64,000 nucleotides of DNA from Bremia lactucae (taxonomy: Eukaryota > Oomycota > Peronosporomycetes > Peronosporales > Peronosporaceae). The notes under the pieces were generated by a model, which saw only the letters and a program-made list of their open reading frames with translations, was not told the origin of the DNA and did no database searches. Each line of letters opens with the position of its first letter. The stretch's first letter is position 1. Of this stretch, positions 1 through 10,320 are shown one piece after another. Both the position numbers and the translations under genes were made by a program. Location: assembly GCF_004359215.1 (NCBI RefSeq), contig NC_090610.1, positions 5,608,364 through 5,672,363 on the forward strand. Direction: 5' to 3'.

Positions 1-465
1 ATTCCTAGCCACAATCTTGCTGATGTTGTGGAGATTTCGCTTTGGGACCACACCTTTTTTCGATCGATTAAAGTTGCAGGTGCGGCACTCGTTGTGTCGG
101 ATCTTTTGAATCAAAATTCCGACCTTTGTACGACAATTGAGCTTGAACGATGTGACGCAGCACGTATTGGAGGTGATGCCCCGCACGTGTCGTTGCATGT
201 TCGATTCGTGCAACACAATGGTGGTGATGGGGCGTCTCGTTCTGTGAATGAAGCGGAGCCGATGGTTGCAAAAGGTGTGACGGAGATAAGCAAGACACTG
301 GTTGGTAAAGAACCCCATAGCAATGGCTCATATTGGCTCAAAACCTCTTCGTTGAAAGACGGTCACCACGCTAGTATGGTATTGATGCTTGTTCGTGCTG
401 CGATTGTGGCATTTCTTGTTTGGATGCTGTATCGTGCATCGCTTTTATGGCCACTGCTTGCGTAA
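1..465 (+). CDS. C-terminal part of a C2-domain, tail-anchored protein (5' end outside window)
   Basis: The frame is open from base 1 to a TAA ending at 465, so this is the 3' end of a larger gene. The visible residues run VEISLWDHTFF, then AGAALVVSDLL, then VSLHVRFVQH, which resembles the last strands of a C2 beta-sandwich (calcium/phospholipid-binding fold). After a polar linker the protein ends in a hydrophobic segment (LMLVRAAIVAFLVWMLY, about residues 128-145 of the visible part) followed by only a few residues. That is the layout of a tail-anchored or ferlin-like membrane protein. The C2 call is from pattern only; the calcium loops would be upstream. No internal ATG is a convincing start. 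The next gene (Nudix, opposite strand) ends 99 bp downstream, so the two are convergent. Confidence 0.5.
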   Translation: MPSHNLADVVEISLWDHTFFRSIKVAGAALVVSDLLNQNSDLCTTIELERCDAARIGGDAPHVSLHVRFVQHNGGDGASRSVNEAEPMVAKGVTEISKTLVGKEPHSNGSYWLKTSSLKDGHHASMVLMLVRAAIVAFLVWMLYRASLLWPLLA

Positions 466-563
466 GAAACGCTACGTATTAGGTCGACGAAAAAGAATTG
501 GCTAAAGCGTCGTGTATACTATAAACATAAAGACGTTGGAGCGATTGTTTTTTATTTTTATTT

Positions 564-1102
564 CTAATGTTCGATAAATGTGGGGGAAAACGTGCTGTGA
601 GTCGCGTGGTAGAGGGGTGTAAACATGTCACTACGAGATCGCAAGTCAACCCACGGCACCCAGCTCCACCCGACGCACTTGTGTGGCTCCATATTTCGAA
701 CAATTTGCTTGTCGTCGACGACAGCTTGCATGAATATCGTAATGTAGTGCTTGCCTTCGTTTTCCATGGGATCATTCGTTACAGTGGCAAATTTCGCCTC
801 TTGTAGATCTAGATCTGATTACGACACCATCAAGGATAAACACGTATACTTCTCGTATACAAATGCAATGTTTACGCACCAGTCTCTTCTTTAACCTCTC
901 GAAGGGCACACTGTTCCCAGGTCTCGAACATTTCTAAATGCCCTCCTGGAAGCGCAACTTTTCCCTCGCCGTGGGAGCCCTTGCGTTGGCCAATGAGCAC
1001 GCAGTTTGGGTACTTTTTTGACAAAAGCAAGACACCTACACCGACGCGAACGACGGCTCTTTGATCCTTCAGCTTTGCGTACTCGGTCTGAAGCGTCTCC
1101 AT
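564..1102 (-). CDS. NUDT15/MTH2-like Nudix hydrolase, two exons
   Basis: Predicted to hydrolyse nucleoside diphosphate-linked substrates (oxidised or non-canonical dNTPs in the NUDT15 family). Exon 1 is 1102-880, exon 2 is 814-564, with a 65-bp GT-AG intron (815-879, donor GTGCGT). The joined frame gives 157 aa, close to human NUDT15 (164 aa). Exon 1 carries the Nudix box, starting [10 protein letters not shown] at about residues 51-60 and ending REVKEET at about 68-74. Exon 2 carries the family's C-terminal half ([13 protein letters not shown] and the WVPW strand). At the splice junction the usual Gly after the EExx part of the box is Asp; human NUDT15 also lacks Gly there (Ala), so activity is not excluded. 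The ATG at 1102 gives the [11 protein letters not shown] start; an upstream in-frame ATG exists but would overlap the next gene's end. Without splicing the frame stops right after the Nudix box. Confidence 0.85.
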
Positions 1103-1172
1103 GCTACAGAATTTGAATAACATCATTTCAGATGAGCTCAATACGTCCACTAATTTCCTGCTTTTAAAGCAC

Positions 1173-1810
1173 CTACCGGTTGGTCTCGGACGTGTCTTGA
1201 GTCTCGAGAAAATTAATGATCGCATCCAAATTTGACGTAGAACTAAGCTCACTCCATTCACTTGTATGGCTGATCTGGCTTAATTGACTCACAGGTTCAG
1301 TAAACCCGTCGCCACACGATTGGAAGTCGCTATGTAACAATTCTTTATCTTCACCATCTTCTGCCGTCGTGTACCCCAGAGGAGACTGAGATAGCACGAG
1401 CGCTTCAGTCTCAACGGCTAGTGGAGATATCAAAAGAGCTTCCGAGGTCGGAGTTACGCTTGTCGTAGGCTCACTGCTTGACTGTGTACATTATATTATA
1501 ATTTCGATAAACTTGATCTATTTTTTTTTAAATTGTAGTTAACGCACCTCGCTAGCGCTTAGCTGACTGGTGCATAGTAAGGAGTCATCTTTTTCAATGT
1601 ACTTCATCAGAAGCACCTTCATCTTGGCATTTTCTCGGGCCTATATTCTTATTATTAATACTTATCGACTGTTTCTAATGCATTGTTGCTATGTACCGTA
1701 ACCACGAGTCGTCGTTTGGCTTCCATAAGTGCTGAGCGGAGGACCTTCAGCTCTGCTTCAGCATCACGAAGTGTACGCCGCTTCTTCGTGGGTGATTCTT
1801 TGGTCATCAT
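1173..1810 (-). CDS. Small basic-then-acidic coiled-coil protein, three exons, function unknown
   Basis: Exons 1810-1703, 1640-1548 and 1481-1173 join in frame (all three junctions phase 0) across two GT-AG introns of 62 and 66 bp, giving 169 aa. The N-terminus is basic ([20 protein letters not shown]) and enters a heptad-like helix through [14 protein letters not shown], resembling a short coiled coil or degenerate leucine zipper behind a nuclear-localisation-like KKRR. The C-terminal two thirds is Ser/Thr/Glu rich and acidic, like a transactivation or linker tail. No canonical bZIP basic region is seen, so it should not be called a transcription factor. It ends about 70 bp upstream of the Nudix start on the same strand and is divergent from RPB9, with 172 bp between the two ATGs. 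Confidence 0.6.
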
Positions 1811-1982
1811 AGGAGTAGGTAGAAGTAATAGCGGTTCAGTTGCAGGTGACCTATTCTAGGCTTGAAAGTTCACGAGCATCAGCGAAAGCATTTATTTCGA
1901 TTTATTGACAATTACTGCTGCAACTTTGTAGAAAGCGTACTTAGTGAGTGAAACGCTCACTCTTAAAACCGCACGCGGCACG
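1811..1982. promoter_or_regulatory. Shared divergent promoter region (coiled-coil gene / RPB9)
   Basis: 172 bp separate two divergent ATGs. The segment contains an inverted repeat, AGTGAG then 7 bp then CTCACT (about 1942-1960), and a GC-rich stretch just before the RPB9 ATG. No TATA box is evident. Promoter function is inferred from layout alone. Confidence 0.35.
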
Positions 1983-2557
1983 ATGGCCGCCGCTGGAATG
2001 CGGTTTTGTCGCGAATGGTATGTAGTTGTGGTCTCTCCCTCTTGTATCGAGACAGCAATGTCGCGTTTCTTCATCCTCTATGGCTTCATTGGCACAAAAT
2101 TTGGTCTCTGAATCTCAATCTTATGGTATGTTTACAGCAACAATATGTTGTACCCGAGCCAGGACCGTGAAATTCGCCGCCTGGTGTTCCGCTGTCGCAA
2201 TTGTGGACAGTCTGAGGACGTCGAGGAAAGCTGTATTTATGTCAATGAGCTTGTAAAGGACACACGGTACGTCTTTTATTGTTCGTCTTCTTTAGTCGTG
2301 GGCAATACAAGTAATGACGCAATTTTGGTAGGGTGCAGCTAGACGTGCTGCCTGGAGACGTGATCGACGATCCGACGCTCCAGCGCGACCATGACGTAGC
2401 GTGCCCGAATTGCGGACACAACGGCGCCGTTTTTATCCGTTCGCAGGATGGTGTGAAGCAAGCAACACTCGCGCTTATCTGGGTCTGTTTGAATCGCGAC
2501 TGTCAGGTGGATGAGGAGGGCAATCGCTTACCATCATATCGTTGGATGGGGATTTGA
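1983..2557 (+). CDS. RPB9: DNA-directed RNA polymerase II subunit RPB9, three exons
   Basis: Small zinc-binding subunit of RNA polymerase II, involved in start-site selection, proofreading and elongation. Exons 1983-2017, 2138-2266 and 2332-2557 join across introns of 120 bp (GTATGT...CAG) and 65 bp (GTACGT...TAG), giving 129 aa. Exon 1 supplies MRFCRE and the first splice completes the Cys of the hallmark CNNMLYP. The N-terminal ribbon continues with FRCRNCG and SCIYVNEL; the C-terminal ribbon has VACPNCGHN and WVCLNRDC. The last Cys pair is followed by about 14 extra residues before YRW, where yeast and human RPB9 end in HRWTE, so the C-terminus is either extended or the last intron is missed. 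No upstream ATG competes. The match is to RPB9 rather than RPA12/RPC11, because of CNNMLYP and SCIYVN. Confidence 0.93.
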
Positions 2558-3569
2558 GAACATTGGTTACCACGGTACGCGAATTATTATCCGAGCCAGA
2601 TTGATTTTTAAATGCTTTAGTAGATTTATACGCGCTTGTGGCTTATGTTCATATCGTTTTACAGAAGTGTTGGCAATAGTACCATTCAAATAGAATACGC
2701 AAAAAAAACATACATGCCTTTGGGATGAAAATCACTTTTTAATTGTATGCAGCATACTTCTTGCCCGTAGTCAGAAGTTGCGAGAAAGAGCCACTGGGAA
2801 GAAAAGTAGAAGCAATCCGTATTTCACTCGGAAGCTGTCTGGCAAAAGTACAGCTTTTCGTGCATATCAGATTTAAATATGAATTCAATAGCCAGCTTGG
2901 CTGAAGGGTTGCTGATTTAAATGAAGATTATGAGAAGGTTTATTAGCACATAGGTAATGGTGTTGAGCAAAATTGAGCGGCTTTCTCAGAGTGATAAAAA
3001 ATAAAAAGAATTAAGTAGTGTGCCGAGTAGCAATTCAGCTTGTTTTTGATCATGTAATCGAGTTATGTTTACACATAACTCGAGTCTTCTATTCACGCGC
3101 ACACCAACAATATCGTTTACGTATCAAGCATTTTCCATTTATTGCTTTCGAAAGTCGTTTAAAAGAACATTGGCTGGCTCATCGCAGTCTCAATCATGAC
3201 ATTTCATTGACCATCATTCTTAAAGCTTCATATTCTAGAATTATTGTTTGACAACAAAGGGTAGCAAGTACTTCTTGCACCGACTGTTCATTTGCCTTGA
3301 CACGCCTCTTGTCCATTTTGCATTTCGCGCCATAAGTCACAGCTAAAGAGCAAAAGCTTCAAGCAGCACCGAGACATGCGCACTCTTAATATAACCAAAT
3401 TTATATGAGTACGTCTGCATCATACCATGAAACAATTCTTTTTTACATTCGATAACATTGCAATCTCATCAATTATTTATTGTATCTGCAATTCTTCAGG
3501 ACTGACAATTCTCAAATTCCCTAATGAACGCCACATCTCGGTACTGCCTCGTACAACCAACCTCTACTT
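2558..3569. other. Intergenic, A+T-rich, no recognisable gene
   Basis: About 1 kb between RPB9 and the convergent cap-methyltransferase gene. It is A+T rich with only short frames that lack any recognisable domain. It presumably contains both 3' UTRs. Confidence 0.6.
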
Positions 3570-5277
3570 CTAATAAACTTTTTTAAACGCAAGGACTTGG
3601 TAAAGACCTGCAATTTCCCACTCAGCATCCGAAATAGATCCACGGATATTAGTCACGTGCATCTTTTCCAATAACGTTCGATTTCGATCCTGATCTTTGC
3701 GTTGCTGAATATAGCGATGAAAATTCTGCTTCAAAAGAAGCTCAAATCCATGTTCGCGTAAGAGTTTGGCCAGCAAATCGTCTGGTACCAAATACTCTGG
3801 TAGGTCAACAGCTTGGCATCCACCCCCTTCAGCATCCTCTTCAACGCGATCACGCAATGTAAAGTTATATCGCAGTCCAAACGTTCCTTCTTCAGCGATA
3901 GTAGGTCCTGAAAGTTTGGCTCGTGTTGCTGCATCAAAGCGAATACAACAGACTTCACGATCGTGTTCATCCACAATTCTCACGTCAGGCTTGTGAACTT
4001 TTTGATCTTCTCTCTCTTTCTCAGGTGGTTGCAATCCTTGGTAAAATTTCATCAAGAGCTTATTTGGATCAACGGTGGTCGCAATTAAAACACCACCATC
4101 AGCTAGTAATTCGTGCACGGTCGAGAAGAAACGATTTGCACGTTGTGCGTCACCAAACATGTAGTGAAAAGAGAATTGAACCGATACAATATGGAACGTG
4201 CCAACGGCCGCAGTTGCTAGCGGAATTGCATCGTGCCATCCTCGGGTTTCATTCCAGCAATGCATTTCATCGCGAAGCAAGTCCACAATTCCTAAATCTC
4301 CTTGAATAAATTGCACATTGGTATGTCGATCCCGTTGATTGCGCGAGAAGGCCGTAAATCGCTCCACCGCGTCTTCTAATGACTTTTGTGCAATATCAAC
4401 TCCCACATATCGAGCCAAGTTGCGCTTGGTCCATTTCATTAAATCGCCTCCTTTTCCACACGCTAAATCCAGTACACAATCGTCTTCGTGACGTGAAAAT
4501 TCATTAATTAAAATGGATTTGACCCAATTATTTAACGCTCGCATGTGGAATAAAAGACTGTCAGCACGATCACTTTGAGCGCGTCGCTGTAATTGATTAT
4601 AAAACGCGGCAGCAGCGTCTGGATCCGTTTCTTTGTCGCTATCATGACTTCGAGACATGACGTCAAACGATCGTTTATTACTACTTATTTTTTCCGGCAT
4701 TTGCTCGGGAGTGGACACTAAATTTGAAATCGTCATCGCTCGTGACGGTCGTAAGTTCTCTGTAATTAAATCAAATTCAATTAATAAAGAATCCATTCCT
4801 TACGATTATTCTATAATTTACAATACCTTGAAGTTGCTCTGCGCCTAGCGCAGGAGGTCCAGGACTAAGCAGGTCCGATAAAGAATTATATTTCTTTTTT
4901 ACGAGCGGTGAAGGGTCAGAACTGTCCAAAGGAGCGAAAGCTCGAGGTGAAAGGGACTTTGAGTCGTCAATAGATGGAGCAGCGACAGGCGGTGGCTCTG
5001 TCGAGGGAATGTCATAGAATTGTGTTGGAGGAGAGGGAGATGGACTGGGAGATTGATAAAGCACGGGCTTGTCGTACGAGATAGTGGCATTCTTGTCCTT
5101 AACGTGGAAATAAAAGCGGCGACCATCGCGGTCAAATTGGTGAGACCAGCCACGTGGAAGTTCGTCGTCTACCCAATACACCTTCTTGGTTAGCACATTG
5201 TGGTAGTAAGGCATGTTCTTGGAGCGCGACATGGCTATCTCCCATTCAGTCGGCAGCGGCTCTTCAATCACTTTCAT
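3570..5277 (-). CDS. WW-domain / mRNA cap guanine-N7 methyltransferase fusion, two exons
   Basis: The enzyme methylates N7 of the guanosine cap of nascent mRNA using S-adenosylmethionine, in the nucleus. Exon 1 (5277-4827) and exon 2 (4759-3570) join in frame across a 67-bp intron (GT...TTACAG), giving 546 aa. Residues about 8-71 are two WW-like modules: LPTEWEIAM...YWVDDELP and LPRGWSHQFDRDG...SYDKP; the second has Tyr where the second Trp is usual. A Pro/Ser-rich linker follows (about 72-150). Motif I VLDLACGKGGD sits at about 246-256, then YVGVDIA, FHIVSVQFSFHYMF and a C-terminal ...YQVLAFKKVY typical of RNMT/Abd1. Human RNMT has no WW domain; WW modules bind Pro-containing ligands such as the RNA polymerase II CTD, so a targeting role is plausible (inference). 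An alternative reading is two separate genes, with an ATG just inside the intron; the in-frame, clean-border intron argues against it. Confidence 0.85.
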
Positions 5278-5761
5278 CGTCTGGCAGTAAGTCAAGGGCA
5301 AAAAGTATGATATTTATGTTTTACTAACCGCGCGAATTAGCAAGAAAAAGGCATGGACCGAATTTTATAAGCTGAACATTAAAAATAATCGACTCCAATA
5401 CGGTGGGAATTCCGAATTCCGAATTAAGCTCTTGGATGCATGGAAGATGATGCCTTTGTCATTTACGAAGCTTTCTTTCCGTGTTCAGTCGCTCCTTTTG
5501 CCGTACAATTAATGTTTACTCTCATTTGATAGCAACAGGACCTATTATAAGTTAAATTAATTAAAGCACGCTGTCGCTACCTAGACTCTCAAGTGATGTT
5601 AGCTGATTGTTGTGCTTTAGATTGAAAATGGAGCTCTTTACAAATCCTGTATAAATTAATCTATTAACTTGATGGTGCCTTTAAAAACTATAAAATCAGT
5701 TATAACGTACTTTGCTGCATATTGGTCAATACTATCCCTGCGCTTCGCACGCAGAAAAAAA
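5278..5761. other. Intergenic between cap methyltransferase and ARMT1-like gene
   Basis: 484 bp, A+T rich. It must carry the 5' region of the WW-methyltransferase gene and the 3' UTR of the ARMT1-like gene (both minus strand). No domain-bearing frame is seen. A sequence resembling a 3' splice site (TTACTGCCAG) lies just before the chosen ATG at 5277, so a short 5' UTR intron is possible. Confidence 0.5.
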
Positions 5762-7036
5762 CTACTTGAGTCCCGAGTTTGTTTTAAGCACACTCTGGAT
5801 CGTTCCTCGCTTCCCATTAAATCGCCACTTGGGATCATCGTTTTCTAGCTTCTTCACAATGTCAGCAGGAATGCCAACAACTGGATTCGACTTCATTGTT
5901 CGAAAAGACACGAAAGCAGTTGGAAAGTAAGGCACCGCTTCCTCCAAGGGCGTTGATGGTGGCCATAGACGGTCTCCTAAGAGACGCCGATAGTTCAAGT
6001 CACCTTTAATGATCACCATCATTGTCTCAGTTCCCAAGCCATTCCGCAAGTCCACAGGCATGTCCCAATAATACGTATACTGATTCCAATAAAGGTCCGT
6101 ACACACAACAAGCTGCTTTGAGTCAATATAATCAGTTAAACGCTTGCCCAATGCCTAAACTTCCGAAGTTCGAGTATCACGCTGCATTTCGACAACGTGC
6201 TCGTGTACATCCGCAAGTATTGCGTCCGAGACATACATTGGCTCTGTTTTAACATTCAGTGTCACTTTGGCACACCATTGATAGGTCAATAAATGATCCG
6301 CGAGGGCTAAATCCAATAAAAGTTCCGTGCCACTATTATCGTTAATAAATTGAATCCCAAGCGTCTGGACAGGAGCTTCTCGGGCCTTCTGTTCTAAGTA
6401 CTGAATGACTTTGTCACTGTGATCGACCAGCAACAATTCGTCATCAAGTATCAATGACGCATCGACGCCAGTCATTGTGCCTTTCACTTCCTTATAACAT
6501 CCATCGGCTTTATTGCCCCACAAACATAATTTCATTAACCGCTTTAGGTGGTCGTCGGACCTCTTCGCCACATCTAGATCGACAGCCGTCTGTAGCAACC
6601 TCCACGGAGTATTATCTTTTAACTCGGCTATTTTGATTGAATGAAATGGGTCAATGCCCGTCGTGTAGTACTCCGCTAGTAGTAGAATTAAGTGGAACAT
6701 GTACTGTTCGCTCAGAAACCACGGTGAATTCTGCCACGTGTAGCCTTTGCCCTTGAGCAAATTTTCCCATTGATCACTTAAAGGCGACTTGGCAATTTGT
6801 TCAGGGTACTGCGAAGGCAATAGTATCACAGCATCCGATGCCATGTCGCTGGCCAGCTGGAGTAAACGTTTACACTGATCTTCCGAGAAACGTCGACGGT
6901 TATGAGTCACGCAGTCATGGATGAGTCCAGGCAGACGGGTCTTGTATGATTCATTCGCAAACGTGCCGGAGACGTTTGTAAAGATCTCTTCTAATTGCAG
7001 CACACGCGCAAGAAATGCCTCCGAGACGTTCATCAT
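5762..7036 (-). pseudogene. DUF89 / ARMT1-like damage-control phosphatase interrupted by one in-frame TAG
   Basis: The DUF89 family dephosphorylates damaged or excess sugar phosphates in a metal-dependent way; human ARMT1 belongs to it. From the ATG at 7036 the frame reads 293 codons to a TAG at 6157-6155, then continues in the SAME frame from 6154 to a stop at 5762, a total of about 424 codons, the family's usual length. The N-terminal part has RLPGLIHDCVTHNRRRFSED and the signature FINDNSGTELLLDLALADHLL, abbreviated FINDNSGTE; the part after the TAG has KGDLNYRRLLGDR and WPPSTPL, both family hallmarks. A strong-looking GTATGT upstream cannot be the donor of a rescuing intron, because that would delete the conserved MYVSDA segment. 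So the gene is a nonsense allele, a readthrough gene or a sequencing error. No other damage is visible. Confidence 0.8.
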
Positions 7037-7350
7037 CTATTTTTTGGAGGACAGTAGTTTGCCGGGAAGTACACACCTCTGAAAGTGGAATTTTGTTACC
7101 TTATAAATCGCACCAAAAACAAAAAAGGGATTTTTCCGAAACTGTTCAAGAACGAAAAAAAATGAACAAGAAATAGTAAAACGTAGCGATACCGTTATGA
7201 TCAATCAATGCGCCTAAGTTAAAAGTTTTTTTTTATCTTTTTCGTTAACGAACATTCCTGTTGATTCTAGCCCATCATAAAGTTGATATTCCCCATTACG
7301 AAGTTGATCATGAATCTTCGCGTAACCATCTGTTGTGCTGTTACATGTAG
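7037..7350. other. Intergenic, upstream of ARMT1-like gene
   Basis: 314 bp of A+T-rich sequence with homopolymer runs; no coding signal. It holds the presumed promoter of the minus-strand ARMT1-like gene and ends at the target duplication of the solo LTR. Confidence 0.5.
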
Positions 7351-7792
7351 TGTAACGGGGCACTGCGACTTGTACTGCTTCAGTACAAGTCCACTTCGCA
7401 CAGTTGCGAGTGGTGCCTTACGTTATTTCACGTACACTAACTAGTACGTGCAGAGAAAGACTTCTCTTTGAGGCAAATAGCTTAAAGAGGGTTAAATAAA
7501 AACTGTATTATATAATTAAGTATCTCTTCTTTGTATCTGTTAGCTCTAACTTAATTATAAACTAATACTAAACATGCAATTGAAATCTTATCTTATCTCT
7601 CTCTCTTTTGTTTACATCTACAGTTGATTAGTCTGCGGGATAAATAGATATAATGGCCTATACCTATTTATGGATAAGATTTCTGAACATTACTATTTAA
7701 AGTAATATCCTCCAAATATTATCTACCTTTTAGATAATATATTAGTTAACAACCTTTAAGTGTTCATTTCATGTAACGATACACCCCGTTGC
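7351..7792. mobile_element. Solo LTR (442 bp) with 5-bp target-site duplication TGTAG
   Basis: Begins TGTAACGGGGCA and ends ACCCCGTTGCA, so the ends are inverted (TG...CA). The 5 bp before it (7346-7350, TGTAG) and after it (7793-7797, TGTAG) are identical, the footprint of retroviral-type integration. The reverse complement of the whole unit is clearly homologous to 58146-58596, which has its own different target duplication, so two independent insertions of one family support the boundaries. No internal coding region is attached: it is a solo LTR left by recombination. Confidence 0.9.
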
Positions 7793-7881
7793 ATGTAGAG
7801 GATCGCTGTCGTGCTAAATCGATGATCCTCCGGTACTTACCGGTTAGTCTTGTGCATGTCGGGGCGCATCCTTAGTGAAAT

Positions 7882-8110
7882 TGTAACGGGGCACCTGGTT
7901 AACCTTTCACTGATTACAGTGAAGGTGAGGTGCCTCGAAACTTCACGTACGCAAGAAAACAGAGGAAGCTTTCTAAGAATAGGGAAAAGTAATACTGTCT
8001 TAACACATTTAGTTTCCTGCGTAACGATCTTCTATCTACTACTGAACTTATTATGTTAATATTTAACTAAGTATAACGCCTCCTTGCGCACCGCACAATC
8101 GTGGCTTGTA
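7882..8110 (-). repeat. 3' LTR of the gypsy element (relative to minus-strand orientation)
   Basis: Homologous to 15106-15395 in the same orientation but shorter, with several deletions; the outer end is TGTAACGGGGCACC. The inner end is approximate (the similarity fades after CGCACAATCGTG). Confidence 0.7.
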
Positions 8111-8286
8111 ACGACTGGTCCAAGTCACCGTCATCGCCCTTTTCAGTGGCGACTGTGAAGGCCGTCGAATCACCCGGGGCCGAGTCCATTAAACCTTTGG
8201 ATTCTAATGTGACTACCAAAGAGGTGATGACAAGGTTGTTCAACTCGTCGGACCTCTTTGGTGGGTAGTCATCTGATGATGACTGC

Positions 8287-8908
8287 ATGGGCGATGATCA
8301 CTCTGGTGGTGTAAGTGTACGTCACCAGGAACTAAGTGACCGTAAAATAAGGATTACTGCTGGTGGTGTTAGTTTGCATCACCAGGAAAGGAGTGATTCT
8401 AGGGATCGCTTGAAGGGCCAAGTAAGCGTTACCATTAATATGAGCCAACATGAGAGGGACCGCAATATGTTGCGGTTTGATCCTGAAAAGAGTCCTTGGT
8501 TGCCCTATACGGGAAACCTAATTCGTTAGTCTGGTACGACCAACTATTGATATCATATTCCGTTATTCGACTCATCCAGGCTTCACAAGCCTATTGATGA
8601 TGAAACGGAATTGTTAATCGATACCTTTTTCGGGCATCGGTAGTACACTTGAAAAAAGGCAAAGGATGTCAACCCTTTTTTCCATGCTTGGACCAAAGCT
8701 AATCAAAAAGGAAGTAGAGGTAGGCCGTGACAGCTTCGTACGGAATGTGCAAAATATAGGTCGTGAGGTCTGGCTTGACATTCTGGATGCTTTCAGTGAA
8801 CGGTTCGAAAGACGGACCATAACCGGTGACGCTATTAGCTGCCCTGTTTGTCTAGAGAGGCGGAATATCTTGCCTCTCGTGGGGGAACTCATGCCCATAC
8901 TGTTTTAA
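8287..8908 (+). other. Plus-strand (antisense) open frames in the 3' part of the gypsy element
   Basis: Two frames, 8287-8529 and 8666-8908, run opposite to the element's genes. The first is charged (RDRLKGQVSVTI, RFDPEKSPWLPY); the second has a long amphipathic stretch and a CPVC pair. Further antisense frames (9017-9403, 9475-9678, the latter coiled-coil-like) overlap the chromodomain region. I do not recognise a family. It may be a degenerate additional ORF, an inserted gag fragment of another element, or chance. Confidence 0.3.
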
Positions 8909-8953
8909 TGGTGCAGGTCATGTCTCTTAGGAGGCATAATCCCTCAAAGACCC

Positions 8954-9718
8954 TCATTGGAGGACGTTTATCATTTGTAGGATGCGCAAAGGGATCATAA
9001 TACCTCCAGTCCTTTCATGAGCGCGGGAAGCGCTCGTTCCCTGATGGATCTTCTGTCGAGGAGGATGGGTCTCGTTGTACTGTCGAACGAGACCCGGACG
9101 TTCCATCACCAGTTGAAAACAGGGTTCCCAACTATCATGCGAGAGTATATACTCTCGCCATCGAACGGGATAACTCGTTCGAACCCCCTTAACCTTACGG
9201 TGGTTCGGGAAGCGCTCAACGAGAAAACGCTTTTCACCCCAATGGATGCGGAAGGAGAGAAAAAATCGGGTTCGCCTCGTTCGACGAGCCCGAATCAACA
9301 TCGTGATTTGGATCATACCCTTTATTATTTAAGGGAGGGTATTGATCACGAGCGATCTCGTCGCCGCGAGTTAGCGGTGATAGTGTTTCTCGTGACCAGT
9401 TAAGAAATTGTGCGCAGGTTGCGACTGATCAACTAGCGAACGAAAATACACATCAGTCCCTTCAAAACGAGCTGGTGACAGCTCGTCAGAAGATCCCTTC
9501 TGTGGAGGAAGGAGTAGATCGTCTGGTTCAAAAGAATCAGACTCTGTTCCGAGACCATAAGGCTTTGGCTCAGGACCCTCAGGCTTTTGCGGATGCCCTA
9601 GACCGTTCCGGTGTAAGTTGGAATCGAAAGAAGCCTCGTAATGATAGTTCGGGCGACGACGCCCAACATAAAACGTAGGATGCGTACGCAAACTAGGAGG
9701 CAGCTCAATAATGTACAA
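8954..9718 (-). pseudogene. Integrase C-terminal tail and chromodomain of the gypsy element
   Basis: Two adjoining frames. 9718-9371 begins ELPPSLRTHPTFYVGRRRP, the typical transition from integrase to tail in chromoviruses, followed by an acidic linker (DSFEPDDLLLPPQ). 9316-8954 contains YPVRWREYILSHDSWEP, the chromodomain core (V-R-W-x-x-Y...D-S-W-E-P), then LVRQYNETHP. Chromodomains direct integration to modified histones. Frameshifts separate the two. Confidence 0.85.
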
Positions 9719-9849
9719 ATTGCCTTGGCGATGTAGTACACGAAACGGGCCGATATACCTAGGCAGTAATTAATTACTGCACACATTCGTCACTACATGT
9801 TATGGTACACTTATCGTAGACAGAAGGACTAAGTCATTAATATTAAATG

Positions 9850-10320
9850 AAATACATTTGTTCTTCCATTTTTGCCAGAGTTCCAATTCTGTCGGTCCAC
9901 CGCATCAGCAATGGAATCCTGTACGAAACGGGCCCACTGAATGGTTGATGGCAAATTTTACCATTAACAAGAATTCGCTCCAACTCTTCCGAGAGTGGAC
10001 GTATCGCGAAGTATCTCCTCGAGAATGTGGGTTGCACGCATCGTCTAACCATTTGTTTAAGGATGATCAGAAGTTGAGATTTTTAACTTTATTCTAAGTG
10101 ATTTGAACACTTTTTGCCAAAATTCCGCCGTAAATCTATGGTCTCGATCCGAGACGAGTTCACAAGGTAACCCAAGGAGTCAAATTATTGTGTCAACAAA
10201 GACACGAGCACAGCCTTTGGCTGTGATCGACTCTGAGAAGGGAGCAAGATGAACCATTTTGCCAAAACGATCAACGAAAACAAGAATACCATTAATCTTG
10301 TGGTTGTCTTCAGGGAAATC
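9850..10320 (-). pseudogene. Integrase core remnants of the gypsy element
   Basis: On the minus strand the region reads VFVDRFGKMVHLAPFSES, then after a stop LVSDRDHRFTAEFWQKVF, and then a broken STSDHP-T-G stretch and LEEILR. These are hallmarks of the retrotransposon integrase D,D-35-E core. At least three internal stops are present. Confidence 0.75.

Noticed and set aside
3018..3251. Plus-strand open frame in the RPB9 3' intergenic region
   Set aside because: A+T-rich, no domain, no neighbour exons; composition like the rest of the spacer.
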